In this document: positions 9,489 to 18,019 of the stretch, in pieces
Layout of the letters: every line of letters begins with the position of its first letter
Position numbering within the stretch: position 1 is the stretch's first letter
The notes under the pieces: generated by a model
The model's input: only the letters and a program-made list of their open reading frames with translations
Told to the model about the DNA's origin: nothing
Databases searched by the model: none
Assembly: GCF_025643335.1 (NCBI RefSeq)
Contig: NZ_CP092489.1
Location: 1,716,001 to 1,780,000 of the forward strand
Source: Endozoicomonas sp. Mp262
GTDB lineage: Bacteria > Pseudomonadota > Gammaproteobacteria > Pseudomonadales > Endozoicomonadaceae
Direction of reading: 5' to 3'
Length of the DNA stretch: 64,000 nucleotides
Made by a program: the position numbers and the translations under genes

Positions 9489-9794
9489 TTAGAAGCGACG
9501 GTTACCTTTGTTGAAACCGCCTTCGCGACGAGGGCCGTTGTTTCTTGGACGCTCGGTTGCAATGCTAACACGGATGTTACGGCCATTCAGGGCGTTACCG
9601 TCCAGGGACAGAGCTGCTTCAGCATCGTCTTCGTTAGCAAAAGTCACGAAAGCAAAACCGCGGGAACGGCCAGTTTCACGATCCAGGATTACCTTAACTT
9701 CGTGCAGCTCGCCGAACTGGCCAAATGCCTGCTCTAAGTCTGCTTCAGTGGAGGAAAAAGCCAGGTTGCCAACAAAGAGTTTATTCTTTTGCAT
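9489..9794 (-). CDS. RRM-domain RNA-binding protein
   Basis: A 101-aa protein made of a single RNA recognition motif. RNP2 is LFVGNL at residues 6-11 and RNP1 is RGFAFVTF near residues 45-52, both with the aromatic residues that stack on RNA. The tail is rich in Arg, Gly and Asn (RPRNNGPRREGGFNKGNRRF), as in cyanobacterial and gammaproteobacterial Rbp proteins. It likely binds single-stranded RNA in the cytoplasm; targets are unknown. A GAGG lies about 10 bases upstream of the ATG. The gene stands alone with its own terminator. Confidence 0.9.
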   Translation of the reverse strand: MQKNKLFVGNLAFSSTEADLEQAFGQFGELHEVKVILDRETGRSRGFAFVTFANEDDAEAALSLDGNALNGRNIRVSIATERPRNNGPRREGGFNKGNRRF

Positions 9795-10288
9795 GGTGGT
9801 AGGACCTCTAGAGTAATGATGCGTCTTTCTGGTTATTTAGCTTCAAATCATCATTGATCACGTAGAGATCCTGATTTTTTGCTATCACGGAAAAGGACAC
9901 GTTGCGTTATAAAGTTGTGATCTTAACAGCTTTTCAGCTGCTAAGGATAGTCTGGGCTATTTATAATGGTTGTACTTACCAGCAGAAGTTATCATGGCTG
10001 TACATACATCAAAAAAGCCCCCCTATGCCCTGCATTATACAGGGTATTTTGCGAAGCAGGGTAGAGTGATCCGACGGTCAATGTTGCCATTGACTCAGGC
10101 TTATTTCTCACCCGGGGTGTGCCAATCAGCTTATTTCTATGCCGTGACCAGCAAAAAAGGCCTGATACACAACCCGGGGGAGTCCTTGGCTTCGCCAGGG
10201 AGTAAGCTCCCACGGGAAATATAGCAGAAAATAGAACTTCTATAATACGCCTTGGCTGGTCAATGCCCTTTTCAGGGTGTTAAGCCTT
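9795..10288. other. Intergenic region between the RRM gene and nrdG
   Basis: 494 bases that should hold the RRM gene promoter. A small palindrome (ATGCCCTG...CAGGGTAT, about 10024-10046) is visible. Two short overlapping open frames exist here on opposite strands, but neither has a credible start signal or family look. I see no RNA gene. Confidence 0.5.
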
Positions 10289-10750
10289 TTAGAAGTGGTG
10301 GATACGCTGGTTGCTGCTGCCCCGCCAGGGTAGAGATAAGTCCCGCTTATCCTGTTCGTATTTGCCATCAATAAGAACATCAATATAGGGGATTATGGCC
10401 TGCTGTTGTTCTGACAGGGTCTCCAGGGTGTAACCTGTCCATAGCCAGATGGTTTTTTCCGGATAGCACGCCTTGACTCGACGGACCAATTGGTGGATAG
10501 CGTCAAGATTGCCGGGAAAAAGGGGATCGCCTCCGGAGAGCGACAGTCCATCCCGCCTGATCCGTTCATCTCCCAAATCTTTGATGATTCGATCTTCCAG
10601 TTCACGGGTATAGGGGTGTCCTGAGTCCGCAGCCCAGGTTGAGGTGTTGTGACAGCCTTTGCAGAAGTGCTCACAGCCACTGACAAACAGGGTACAGCGG
10701 GTACCCTCACCGTTGACCACATCCACTGGATAGTATTGATGATAATTCAT
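10289..10750 (-). CDS. nrdG: Anaerobic ribonucleoside-triphosphate reductase activating protein
   Basis: Radical-SAM enzyme of 153 aa that uses a 4Fe-4S cluster and S-adenosylmethionine to place the glycyl radical on NrdD. The cluster motif CEHFCKGC (CxxxCxxC) lies at residues 26-33, and the SAM-binding glycine motif SLSGGDPLF comes near residue 70. Length is normal for the family. It lies 138 bases downstream of nrdD on the same strand, so the two are probably one transcript. It acts in the cytoplasm under low oxygen. Confidence 0.95.
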   Translation of the reverse strand: MNYHQYYPVDVVNGEGTRCTLFVSGCEHFCKGCHNTSTWAADSGHPYTRELEDRIIKDLGDERIRRDGLSLSGGDPLFPGNLDAIHQLVRRVKACYPEKTIWLWTGYTLETLSEQQQAIIPYIDVLIDGKYEQDKRDLSLPWRGSSNQRIHHF

Positions 10751-10756
10751 TTGTTA

Positions 10757-10835
10757 TCTCGGGAGCCCCTAAGAACACCAAGGCCTTTTATTAAATTATT
10801 CGAGCTCTTCGTGTCCTTCGTGGCTCCAAAAAGCC
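10757..10835. repeat. Degenerate hairpin repeat between nrdD and nrdG
   Basis: The stretch runs from GGAGCCCCTAAGAACACCAAGG to CCTTCGTGGCTCC, whose ends are imperfect inverted repeats. Its arms resemble the 'accacggagacacaaagacacgg' hairpin at 54580-54659. It may be a worn copy of a dispersed repeat or a processing site between the two cistrons. Confidence 0.35.
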
Positions 10836-10888
10836 TTATGCGATAGATGCATAGAGCGGAGAATTTCCTCTAAGCAATGGTCAAACCA

Positions 10889-13006
10889 TTACAGGTGCTT
10901 AACCCGGCGAATAACCTCTTCCTGCTTGCCTTTAATAAACGGCCGGCTGTTGGGTTGGCCAAGATAGCCGCAGACTCTTCGGGTGACAGACATTTTTGCA
11001 GAGTCACGGTTTTTACACTGCGGGCATTCAAAGCCCCGGCTGGTGGCATTGAATTCACCTTCGTAACCACAGCTGTAGCAGGAGTCATTGGGGGTATTGG
11101 TGCCATAATAAGGGACTTTGTCATAGGTATAGTCCCACACGCTTTCCAGCGCTTTAAGGTTATGGATCATATTCGGGTATTCGCCATAACAAATAAAGCC
11201 ACCACTGGCGTGCTCGGGATAAGCCATTTCAAAGTCAACTTTGTCGTATGGGTTTACCTGCTTTTCTACGTCAAGGTGGAAAGAGTTGGTATAGTAACCT
11301 TTGTCAGTGACACCGTTAATCACCCCAAACTCTTTGCGATCCAGCCGACAGAACCGGTCACACAGGCTTTCACTGGGAGTGGAGTACAGGCTGAATCCAT
11401 AGCCGGTTTCATCTTTCCACTGGTTTACCGCTTTACGCAAATAGGCGACGATTCTAAGACCTTTTTTACGCAGCTCTTCGCTGTCGTATATATTGCCTTC
11501 ACCATAGAGTGCATTGATGGTTTCGTGAATACCAATATAGCCCAGTGAAATGGAGGCACGACCATTCTTGAAAATCTCACTGACCTTATCCTCCGGATTC
11601 AGACGAACACCGCAGGCACCTTCTACATAAAGAATAGGCGCAACTTTCGCGCGAACATTATCAAGACGGTGAATACGGTTCATAAGGGCGTCTTTTGCCA
11701 GGGTAAGACGCTGATCAAGCTTGGCGTAAAACTCCTCTTCGTTTTTACTTTCAATGGCTATGCGTGGCAGGTTAAGAGATACAACACCCAGGTTGTTACG
11801 GCCATCATGAACCAGTTGGCCATTTTCTTCGTAAGTGCCCAGGAATGAGCGACAGCCCATGGGGGTTTTAAAACTGCCAGTGACTTCTACCAGTTTGTCG
11901 TAATTCAGAATGTCGGGATACATTCGTTTGCTGGCACACTCCAGGGCCAGCTGTTTGATGTCGTAGTTCGGGTCTTCTGCGCTGAAGTTAACGCCTTTTC
12001 TAATGCCGAAAACCAGTTTTGGGAAGATGGGGGTTTTTTTGTTTCGACCCAGTCCGCGAATCCGGTTTTTCAAAATGGACTTCTGAACCAAACGCTCTTC
12101 CCAGGAAGTACCCAACCCAAAACCTAAGGTGACAAAAGGTGTCTGACCATTGGCCGTATGCAGGGTGTTAACTTCGTACTCCAGGGCCTGGTAAGCGTCG
12201 TAGCAGTCCTTTTCTGTCATTTCCAGAGCGTACTGCTTTGCCTTTTCTTCATCGCCAATCCAGTGCATACCCTGGGCAAGGTGTTTTTCATAGGTCTTGC
12301 GCACATAAGGCGCATGGATACGGTCGATTTCATTAATGCTGGTGCCGCCATATATGTGGCTGGAAACCTGGGCAATAATCTGGGCGGTAATCGCTGTAGC
12401 CGTTGTAATGGAACGCGGGGTTTCAATCTCTGCGTTCCCCATTCTAAAGCCCTTGGTCAGCATGCCTTCAACATCAATCAACATGCAGTTGAACATGGGG
12501 AAGAAGGGAGAGTAGTCCAGGTCGTGGTAATGAATTTCTCCGCGCTCATGGGCGTGAGCCACATGCCGGGGTAAAATATGCTGTTTGGCGAAATGCTTGG
12601 CAACGACTCCAGCCAGTAAGTCACGCTGGGTTGGAATGATTTTGCTGTCTTTGTTGGCGTTTTCGTTAAGCAGCTCTTCATTATCCTGGTTGATAATGCC
12701 CATGATTTCCCGGTTCAGGGCATTGCGGGATTCACGCTCGATATCACGGGTACGACGAAACTCAATATACTTTCTGGCAGCATCTTTGTACTGGCTGCGC
12801 ATCATCAGGTCTTCTACCCGGCTCTGTATATCGTAGATATCAACTTGTTGCTGGTCCGCACAGTTTTTCTTCACCTCTTCAGCCACGAACTGTGCAAAGT
12901 GGTCATCTTTCTGGTGAGCATCATTCAAGGCGCTGGTGACCGCCCTTACAATACGGGATACGTCAAAAGGCTGCCGAGAACCATCACGCTTGATGATATC
13001 CGTCAT
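10889..13006 (-). CDS. nrdD: Anaerobic (class III) ribonucleoside-triphosphate reductase
   Basis: Oxygen-sensitive glycyl-radical enzyme that reduces ribonucleotides to deoxyribonucleotides for DNA synthesis without oxygen. With the start MTDIIKRDG (GGAG 8 bases upstream) it is 705 aa; an in-frame ATG at 13144 would add 46 residues unlike the family. An N-terminal ATP-cone (residues 1-90, KRDGSRQPFDVSRIV) gives allosteric control. The C-terminus has a four-cysteine zinc site (CYSCGYEGEF...CPQC) and the radical motif RVCGYLG with the radical glycine near residue 680. Partner NrdG is encoded just downstream. An NrdR-box-like palindrome lies about 75 bases upstream of the start. Confidence 0.96.
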   Translation of the reverse strand: MTDIIKRDGSRQPFDVSRIVRAVTSALNDAHQKDDHFAQFVAEEVKKNCADQQQVDIYDIQSRVEDLMMRSQYKDAARKYIEFRRTRDIERESRNALNREIMGIINQDNEELLNENANKDSKIIPTQRDLLAGVVAKHFAKQHILPRHVAHAHERGEIHYHDLDYSPFFPMFNCMLIDVEGMLTKGFRMGNAEIETPRSITTATAITAQIIAQVSSHIYGGTSINEIDRIHAPYVRKTYEKHLAQGMHWIGDEEKAKQYALEMTEKDCYDAYQALEYEVNTLHTANGQTPFVTLGFGLGTSWEERLVQKSILKNRIRGLGRNKKTPIFPKLVFGIRKGVNFSAEDPNYDIKQLALECASKRMYPDILNYDKLVEVTGSFKTPMGCRSFLGTYEENGQLVHDGRNNLGVVSLNLPRIAIESKNEEEFYAKLDQRLTLAKDALMNRIHRLDNVRAKVAPILYVEGACGVRLNPEDKVSEIFKNGRASISLGYIGIHETINALYGEGNIYDSEELRKKGLRIVAYLRKAVNQWKDETGYGFSLYSTPSESLCDRFCRLDRKEFGVINGVTDKGYYTNSFHLDVEKQVNPYDKVDFEMAYPEHASGGFICYGEYPNMIHNLKALESVWDYTYDKVPYYGTNTPNDSCYSCGYEGEFNATSRGFECPQCKNRDSAKMSVTRRVCGYLGQPNSRPFIKGKQEEVIRRVKHL

Positions 13007-13079
13007 TAGCTGTACTCCAGGAAGATTAAAACAGTATAACTGAGAAATTTGCTTATGTTGTGCCTTGTTCTCGATTAAG

Positions 13080-13095
13080 ACACTACATGTGGTGT
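13080..13095. promoter_or_regulatory. Candidate NrdR box upstream of nrdD
   Basis: ACACTACATGTGGTGT is a near-perfect 16-bp palindrome of the NrdR-box type (ACAC-N8-GTGT with a central alternating AT-rich core). It lies 74-89 bases upstream of the nrdD start. A second, weaker CACTGAAAAGTG palindrome lies about 31 bases further upstream (about 13112-13123), near the spacing known for paired NrdR boxes. NrdR itself is encoded at 57891-58349. Confidence 0.6.
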
Positions 13096-13303
13096 AGAGG
13101 CAGGCTATGTTCACTGAAAAGTGGCCTGTCTTCAATATTGACAAATTAAAAATCAGTGGTTGCTGATGTACTGTTTCGGGTGAAGTCAGGGGTTACTGTC
13201 TTTATAATCCTTTAAAAACAAGGGTTTTAAAAAAAAGGGTGAAGTATGATTTTTTTTATAAGTATTAACCGAGGCGGCGGCTGCCTCCTGGTTAAGTCCC
13301 TGC

Positions 13304-13873
13304 TCATAAGTTGAAATTAGACGACAAATATTGTGTGTTGTTGCGGGACTCCAGCCAATGATTTAATGAGATAGGGGTTTTTGTGTTGGATTCACCCGTT
13401 GGTCCCTTGGAGTAGCCTTTGCCATATTTCAGGATGACGGAGTCAATCTGAATCAAAAGGGGCCTGCTTTTCTTATTTTGAGTAGGCATATCCTTTGGCT
13501 TGTCTGATTGCCGGTACAGGATCGTTTCAAGGTTTGTTTTGCCATTTTTCTCAAGTACAGCGGCACCATAGAGCCGTTGAACCTCTATGGACTGAATATG
13601 AAGCTTTTGTTCGAGAAAACTATCCCAGGCAAGATCTACACTGAGCTGCGAAAAGCCAATGATCCCTCCTGCATCCATGGTGTCTATAGTCAGCTTCAGG
13701 GTTATAGGGTTAAACCGGATAGCCCCTATTTTTAGAGGAACCGAAAGGTAACTTGGAGCCAGTTGGCTGATAGTCAGATGCAGCAATGGCGGTACGGCAA
13801 CAAAGCCAATAATTAGATAACTCAGGCAAAGTACTATAAATTTTCTGAGGAAGAGCCGCATTTTTTTATTCAT
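13304..13873 (-). pseudogene. DUF748/AsmA-like protein, C-terminally truncated
   Basis: 189 residues that match the start of DUF748 (AsmA-superfamily) proteins: a signal-anchor at residues 10-32, then IGAIRFNPITLKLTIDTMDAG and LSVDLAWDSFLEQKLHIQSIEV, the first beta repeats of the lipid-transfer-like fold. Known members are several hundred residues or longer; here the frame stops after about 190 and the last 30 residues look unrelated, so the 3' part is probably lost. It lies in a cluster of damaged genes beside nested insertion sequences. A short, still-expressed form cannot be excluded. Confidence 0.6.
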
Positions 13874-13889
13874 CTATGGGAAGCAAAAG

Positions 13890-14411
13890 CTAAAGGGTAA
13901 AGCTGTATTCTGACAAAATAGGCAACTGTCTTATCAGTGATGGCAAACACCTTTTCAGAAAGATAGAGTTGGCAATATGACCAATCACATCAACCGCTTC
14001 ATGCAGTTCCTGCTTGTGGTGAACCAGGACAATATTCCGGTTTAAACCTGATCCTGGAAGATGTCTAAGGCATATGTTGCTGAGTTCACAACCGCTTTGT
14101 AGAAGACAGAGTGGGGGCATGATACTCCAGCCAATGCCAGCACTAACCATCGGTAATATTGCACTGGCAGAGTCAAACTCCAGGCTTTTTTCAATATCAT
14201 AGCGTTGCCAGCGCAGGTATCGCTCAATCTCCTTCCCCGTCACACTGTTTCGAGTAAAGCGAATAAAGTGCAGGTTTGTCAGGTCATGGAAAGAGTTGAT
14301 GTGAATTTTATCCATATGAGGGGGTAAAGCAAGCAGGTAGGGCTCATTAAACAGGGGGATTTGAATAAGGCTGTCGTCTATACAGTCATCACTTTCCATC
14401 ATCAGTTGAAG
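13890..14411 (-). pseudogene. LysR-family regulator, N-terminally truncated
   Basis: The remaining 170 or so residues correspond to the second half of a LysR effector-binding domain (for example LFNEPYLLALPPHMDKI, then SASAILPMVSAGIGWSIMPP). The helix-turn-helix and the first part of the effector domain are missing, because the 5' end runs into the left end of the IS3 element at 14412. It cannot bind DNA and should be non-functional. The gene on the other side of the element is also missing its 5' end. Confidence 0.8.
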
Positions 14412-14473
14412 TGGTTATAGTTTTCCGGACACACAAACAAGGGTAATCTTGAAACCCTACTAAGGTGTGAAGC

Positions 14474-14770
14474 ATGTCGGAAAAGAAAGTAAAAAATTAC
14501 ACTGCTGAGTTCAAGGAATCTGCTGTGAAGCTGGCAGTTGAATCAGATAAGCCAGTGACTGAAACTGCTCAGGAGCTTGGGGTTAATGCGAATACCCTGC
14601 ATACCTGGATAACAAAGTACCACCGCCATAAGGTGGCTAATCAGCCCAGGAAAAATGATGAGCATGTGTATGATGAAGTGAAACGTTTGCGTAAAGAGCT
14701 GAAAATACTCAAAGAGGAGCATGCTATTTTAAAAAAGGCGGCAGCCTTCTTTGCAAGAGAAAGTCTCTGA
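14474..14770 (+). CDS. IS3-family transposase OrfA
   Basis: A 98-aa DNA-binding subunit with an N-terminal helix-turn-helix (FKESAVKLAVESDKPVTETA then LGVNANTLHTWI) and a leucine-zipper-like helix (EVKRLRKELKILKEEHAILKK). Near its end the slippery run A6G at 14731-14737 allows a -1 shift into the frame of OrfB, which is open from that point, so a fused OrfAB transposase is expected. This is the usual IS3 control. Confidence 0.92.
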   Translation: MSEKKVKNYTAEFKESAVKLAVESDKPVTETAQELGVNANTLHTWITKYHRHKVANQPRKNDEHVYDEVKRLRKELKILKEEHAILKKAAAFFARESL

Positions 14771-14817
14771 AATTTCAGTTCATTAAGGACAACCAGGAGC
14801 GCTTCAGTATTACTGCC

Positions 14818-15633
14818 ATGTGTCGGGTTATGTCTGTATCGACCACAGGCTTTTATGACTGGTGCTCTCGTCCAGAATCGAACCGAAGTCAGGAAGACCG
14901 TGCATTGAAGGCAGATATCCGCGTGATACATGAAAAACACCGCCAGCGTTATGGTGAGCGCCGTATAAAAGACGATCTTGCTGATCAGGGTAAAAACGTT
15001 AGCCGTCAACGAATCAGTCGCCTAATGAAGGAGGAAGGCATTGTTTGCAAAACAAAGCGCAAGTTCAAGGCAACAACAGACTCCCGCCATAACAAGCCGG
15101 TGGCCGAGAATCTGCTGAACCGCAATTTCAAACGGGAGCAGCCCAATGAGGCTTACGCGGGAGACATTACCTATATTCGTACCCGGGAGGGCTGGCTGTA
15201 CTTGTCCGTATTCATTGATTTGCATTCGAGGGCTGTGGTTGGCTGGTCTATGAGAGATCGCATGACGGCATCACTGGTCACTGACTCCCTTGTGATGGCT
15301 ATGTGGAAGCGGAGGCCAACAGAAGGGCTGCTGGTACATAGTGACAGGGGCAGCCAGTATGTCTCGGAAAGCTATCAGAAATTGCTGAAAGAAAATGGCT
15401 TTATTTGCAGTATGAGCCGTAAGGGAAATTGCTGGGATAATGCGGTGGCAGAGAGCTTCTTCCATACGCTGAAAGCTGAGCTTGTTCACCATGAAGACTT
15501 CCAGACAAGGGAAGAGGCGAAGCAGGCAGTTTTTGAATACATTGAGGTCTATTATAACCGCCAGAGAAAACACTCTGGTAATGGCTACCTGGCACCTTTC
15601 AAATATGAACAGAAAATTGCCGAGGCAGCGTAA
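14818..15633 (+). CDS. IS3-family transposase OrfB (DDE integrase domain)
   Basis: A 271-aa catalytic part. Acidic residues are D116 (GDITYI), D176 (HSDRGSQY) and E212 (NAVAESFF), giving the D-D-35-E spacing of the rve integrase core; an HTH_21 segment (HEKHRQRYGERRI) precedes it. The ORF is intact. The IS30 element is inserted a few bases after its stop codon, so the reading frame survives but the right end of the IS3 element has been moved 2.4 kb away. Confidence 0.93.
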   Translation: MCRVMSVSTTGFYDWCSRPESNRSQEDRALKADIRVIHEKHRQRYGERRIKDDLADQGKNVSRQRISRLMKEEGIVCKTKRKFKATTDSRHNKPVAENLLNRNFKREQPNEAYAGDITYIRTREGWLYLSVFIDLHSRAVVGWSMRDRMTASLVTDSLVMAMWKRRPTEGLLVHSDRGSQYVSESYQKLLKENGFICSMSRKGNCWDNAVAESFFHTLKAELVHHEDFQTREEAKQAVFEYIEVYYNRQRKHSGNGYLAPFKYEQKIAEAA

Positions 15634-15760
15634 AAAAGTCCTGAATTTGTATCATAAATGCATAACCTCTGTAACCAGAGGGTTGTTACAGAGCCTTTGA
15701 AGTGAATCAGAACTCAGGGGTACTCTGTTAAGCAACCAAACCAAACAGAGGACGCCAAGG

Positions 15761-16573
15761 ATGGCCTTTAAGCACCTTAGCTCTGAAGAGAGACATTATA
15801 TCGAAATCGAACTGAAAAATGGGACTTCTCAAAATAAAATTGCAGAAAAACTCGGGCGTTCACAGAGTTCGCTGTCACGGGAGTTAGGACGCAACACAGG
15901 GCAGCGTGGTTACAGGCACCAGCAGGCTCATCGTAAGGCTCAACAGCGTCATAAGGAAAAACCCAAGGCGGTGAAGTTGACGGAAGATATTAAGCGACGG
16001 ATTGCTCAAGATATCCGGGCTGACTGGAGTCCTGAGCAAGTGGCTGGAAGGCTTGAAAAAGAAGGGATAATCAAGTTGCATCATGAGACGATTTACCAGT
16101 TCATAGAGGATGATAAGCGCACTGACGGTACCCTGTATAAACACTTGCGCCATCAGAAAAAAACGTACCGAAAGCGATATGGTTCAGCTCATAACCGAAC
16201 AGGCATACCTAACCGGGTAGGTATTGAAGAGCGCCCGGAGATCGTCAACAACAGGGGGCGTGTTGGTGACTGGGAGGCGGATACCGTAATCGGCAAAAAC
16301 CATAAGGGTGCCATTGCCACACTGGATGAGCGAAAGACTAAACTGCGCCTTGCTGTTCCGCTGCCAGGAAAGAAAGCAAAAGCGGTTAAACAGGCAGTGA
16401 TTGATACACTCAAGCCCCTGAAAAGGTTTGTTAAAACGATCACTTACGACAACGGTAAGGAATTTGCTCAGCATGAAGCAATCAACAAAGCCTTGAGCTG
16501 CGACAGCTACTTTGCTGTGCCCTACCACTCTTGGGAGAGAGGCCAGAATGAGAATGCCAATGGGCTGCTCAGG
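15761..16573 (+). pseudogene. IS30-family transposase, 5' part (271 codons)
   Basis: N-terminal helix-turn-helix (LSSEERHYIEIELKNGTSQN, KIAEKLGRSQSSLSREL) and the whole catalytic set: D174 (WEADTVIG), D230 (TYDNGKEF) and E264 (QNENANG), with D-D-33-E spacing. The frame is cut at 16573 by an ISAs1 element. Joined to 17813-17992 it gives a continuous 330-aa protein. As it stands the protein lacks its last 59 residues and gains a short foreign tail. Confidence 0.88.
16564..16573. repeat. 10-bp target duplication GCTGCTCAGG (left)
   Basis: GCTGCTCAGG occurs immediately before the ISAs1 left end here and immediately after its right end at 17803-17812, marking the insertion into the IS30 transposase gene. 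Confidence 0.9.
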
Positions 16574-17802
16574 CAGGGCAAAAACATGATCACAAATCAA
16601 CCAATTTGAGCACTTGCATCATGTAGTCTTCATTCCAGCCACAGGTTTTGCGCTTATTCTTGATACCGGCTTTCACCGTAGTGTCCAACTTAAGAAGATT
16701 GAGTGTCACCTGCCGGGCAACAGCTAGATTTTCTGCTGCGAACCCTTCTCTTGCCCTACAGCGGTCTTCATCAAACGCCACATCAAGCACCCAGTGTAAT
16801 TGGTTTTCTATTAGCCAATGCTTCCTGGTAGCTTGAAGTACCTCGGCAGCTGATAACTGGCGGCTGCATATAAAGTAACGGATGAGTGTTTTCCCTTTAC
16901 CCTTTTTGCTACTGTCTAACTGGATTGCGGCTATGGTTTTGGCTTTCCATGAGGCAGCATTGGAGTCCTCAGTAACATCATTGATAACCCAGCACCGGCG
17001 GTGCTCCATACGACCATGCTCTTTACCTTCCTGTTCCGCAAAGTAATGGTCAGGAGCATCTTCCAGATTATCTTGCCAGTATTGATCGAAGAGTCGAGTC
17101 ACTTCTCCATAGAGTTTTCTCTGGTTGCCTTTCACCGCCAGCAAGTAGTCTGCCTCTTTTTTCAGGATTGCAGTAGCAATTTTTTTCTGGCAGCCCATTG
17201 CATCGATAGTGACAAGGCTGCCACTGAGTTCAAGCAGCTTGAGCAGCTCAGGAATGGCCGTAATTTCGTTGGATTTTTCATCAACTTTATACTGACCCAG
17301 CGACAGTCCAGCCTCTGTGCACCAAGCGTTAAGCATGTGTATTGCATCTTTGCCTTTATTCCAGGCCGAACCTTTAACAGTCTTGCCATCAAGAGCAACT
17401 ATCTTGCTATCAGAGAGCTCCAGTCCGGAAAGAACATCCCTAATCCACTGGATGAAGATTTTGCGAAACTCTTCCGGGTCAAGAGTGGCGAAAATACGAT
17501 TGAATGTAACCGCTACTGGAATACCGCCAGGCAAGGTTAAGTGCTTACGGAGCCAGCCTTCCTTGTGCTCAGCAAACAAGCGAATGCCATTCCAATCATC
17601 TGCACCACAGAGAATGGCACAAACTGAGATGAACATAACCTCTGCAAGAATATGTGTTGACTTCTTCGGGTCTCGTTTGTCGGTAAGCGATGTAAACTTG
17701 GAAAAAAGGGCTTTGGCAGACATCAGGCAACAGAAAAAGCATGGGATTCTACAGCTTTTGAAATCAATTTTCTGTTCAAATTCTGATCATGTTTTTGCCC
17801 TG
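16574..17802 (-). mobile_element. ISAs1-family element inside IS30
   Basis: A 1229-bp element with perfect 19-bp inverted repeats CAGGGCAAAAACATGATCA at both ends and a 10-bp target duplication. It is the youngest layer of the nest and appears complete. Confidence 0.92.
16590..17723 (-). CDS. ISAs1-family transposase
   Basis: A 377-aa DDE transposase of the ISAs1 (H-repeat) group. Motifs seen: ALDGKTVKGS near residue 112, VTIDAMGCQKKIA near 173, and the C-terminal IENQLHWVLDVAFDEDRCRAR box with the catalytic glutamate region. An N-terminal DUF4096-like segment (ILAEVMFISVCAILCGADDW) is present. The ORF is uninterrupted and the element ends are intact, so it may still be active. Confidence 0.93.
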   Translation of the reverse strand: MSAKALFSKFTSLTDKRDPKKSTHILAEVMFISVCAILCGADDWNGIRLFAEHKEGWLRKHLTLPGGIPVAVTFNRIFATLDPEEFRKIFIQWIRDVLSGLELSDSKIVALDGKTVKGSAWNKGKDAIHMLNAWCTEAGLSLGQYKVDEKSNEITAIPELLKLLELSGSLVTIDAMGCQKKIATAILKKEADYLLAVKGNQRKLYGEVTRLFDQYWQDNLEDAPDHYFAEQEGKEHGRMEHRRCWVINDVTEDSNAASWKAKTIAAIQLDSSKKGKGKTLIRYFICSRQLSAAEVLQATRKHWLIENQLHWVLDVAFDEDRCRAREGFAAENLAVARQVTLNLLKLDTTVKAGIKNKRKTCGWNEDYMMQVLKLVDL

Positions 17803-17812
17803 GCTGCTCAGG

Positions 17813-17992
17813 CAGTACTTTCCCAAATCAATGGAGCTTCATAACGTCAAAGAAAGAGACGTTATCATTGCGGTAGACAAGCTGAACAGCAGGCCCAGGA
17901 AATGCCTCGGTTACAAAACACCATATGAGGCATTCAAAGAGTTAACTGGAGTGAATGCAAGAAAAGTCATGGGTTATGCATTTATGACTTGA
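17813..17992 (+). pseudogene. IS30-family transposase, 3' part (59 residues)
   Basis: The continuation QYFPKSMELHNVKERDV and NSRPRKCLGYKTPYEAF is the well-known end of IS30 transposases. It follows in frame from 16573 once the ISAs1 element and one target copy are removed. It has no start of its own. Confidence 0.88.
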
Positions 17993-18019
17993 ATTCAGGT
18001 GTCCGGAAAACTCTTGCCA

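Larger units (their letters stand above)
15640..17999 (+). mobile_element. IS30-family element, interrupted by ISAs1
   Basis: Ends share imperfect inverted repeats of about 28 bp: left begins CCTGAATTTGTATCATAAAT and right read inward begins CCTGAATTCAAGTCATAAAT, both going on to GCATAACC. Exact ends may shift by one or two bases. Without the ISAs1 insert the element is about 1.12 kb, normal for IS30. It sits in the right terminal region of the IS3 element. Confidence 0.82.
14412..18019 (+). mobile_element. IS3-family element, interrupted by an IS30 element that carries an ISAs1 element
   Basis: The ends are imperfect 21-bp inverted repeats, left TGGTTATAGTTTTCCGGACA and right (read inward) TGGCAAGAGTTTTCCGGACA, with the 14-bp core AGTTTTCCGGACAC exact. 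Removing the IS30 insertion just after orfB leaves about 1.25 kb, normal for IS3. The bases flanking the two ends do not match, so no target duplication remains. Confidence 0.8.

Noticed and set aside
9970-10224. Overlapping open frames on both strands between the RRM gene and nrdG
   Set aside because: No ribosome binding site, no family resemblance and unusual composition; both strands are open by chance.
10877-11548. 223-codon plus-strand frame opposite nrdD
   Set aside because: It is the complement of a strongly conserved enzyme gene and does not resemble a protein family.
13266-13294. Hairpin TAACCGAGGC...GCCTCCTGGTTA as terminator of the DUF748 fragment
   Set aside because: The stem is imperfect and no T-run follows on the relevant strand, so I did not call it.
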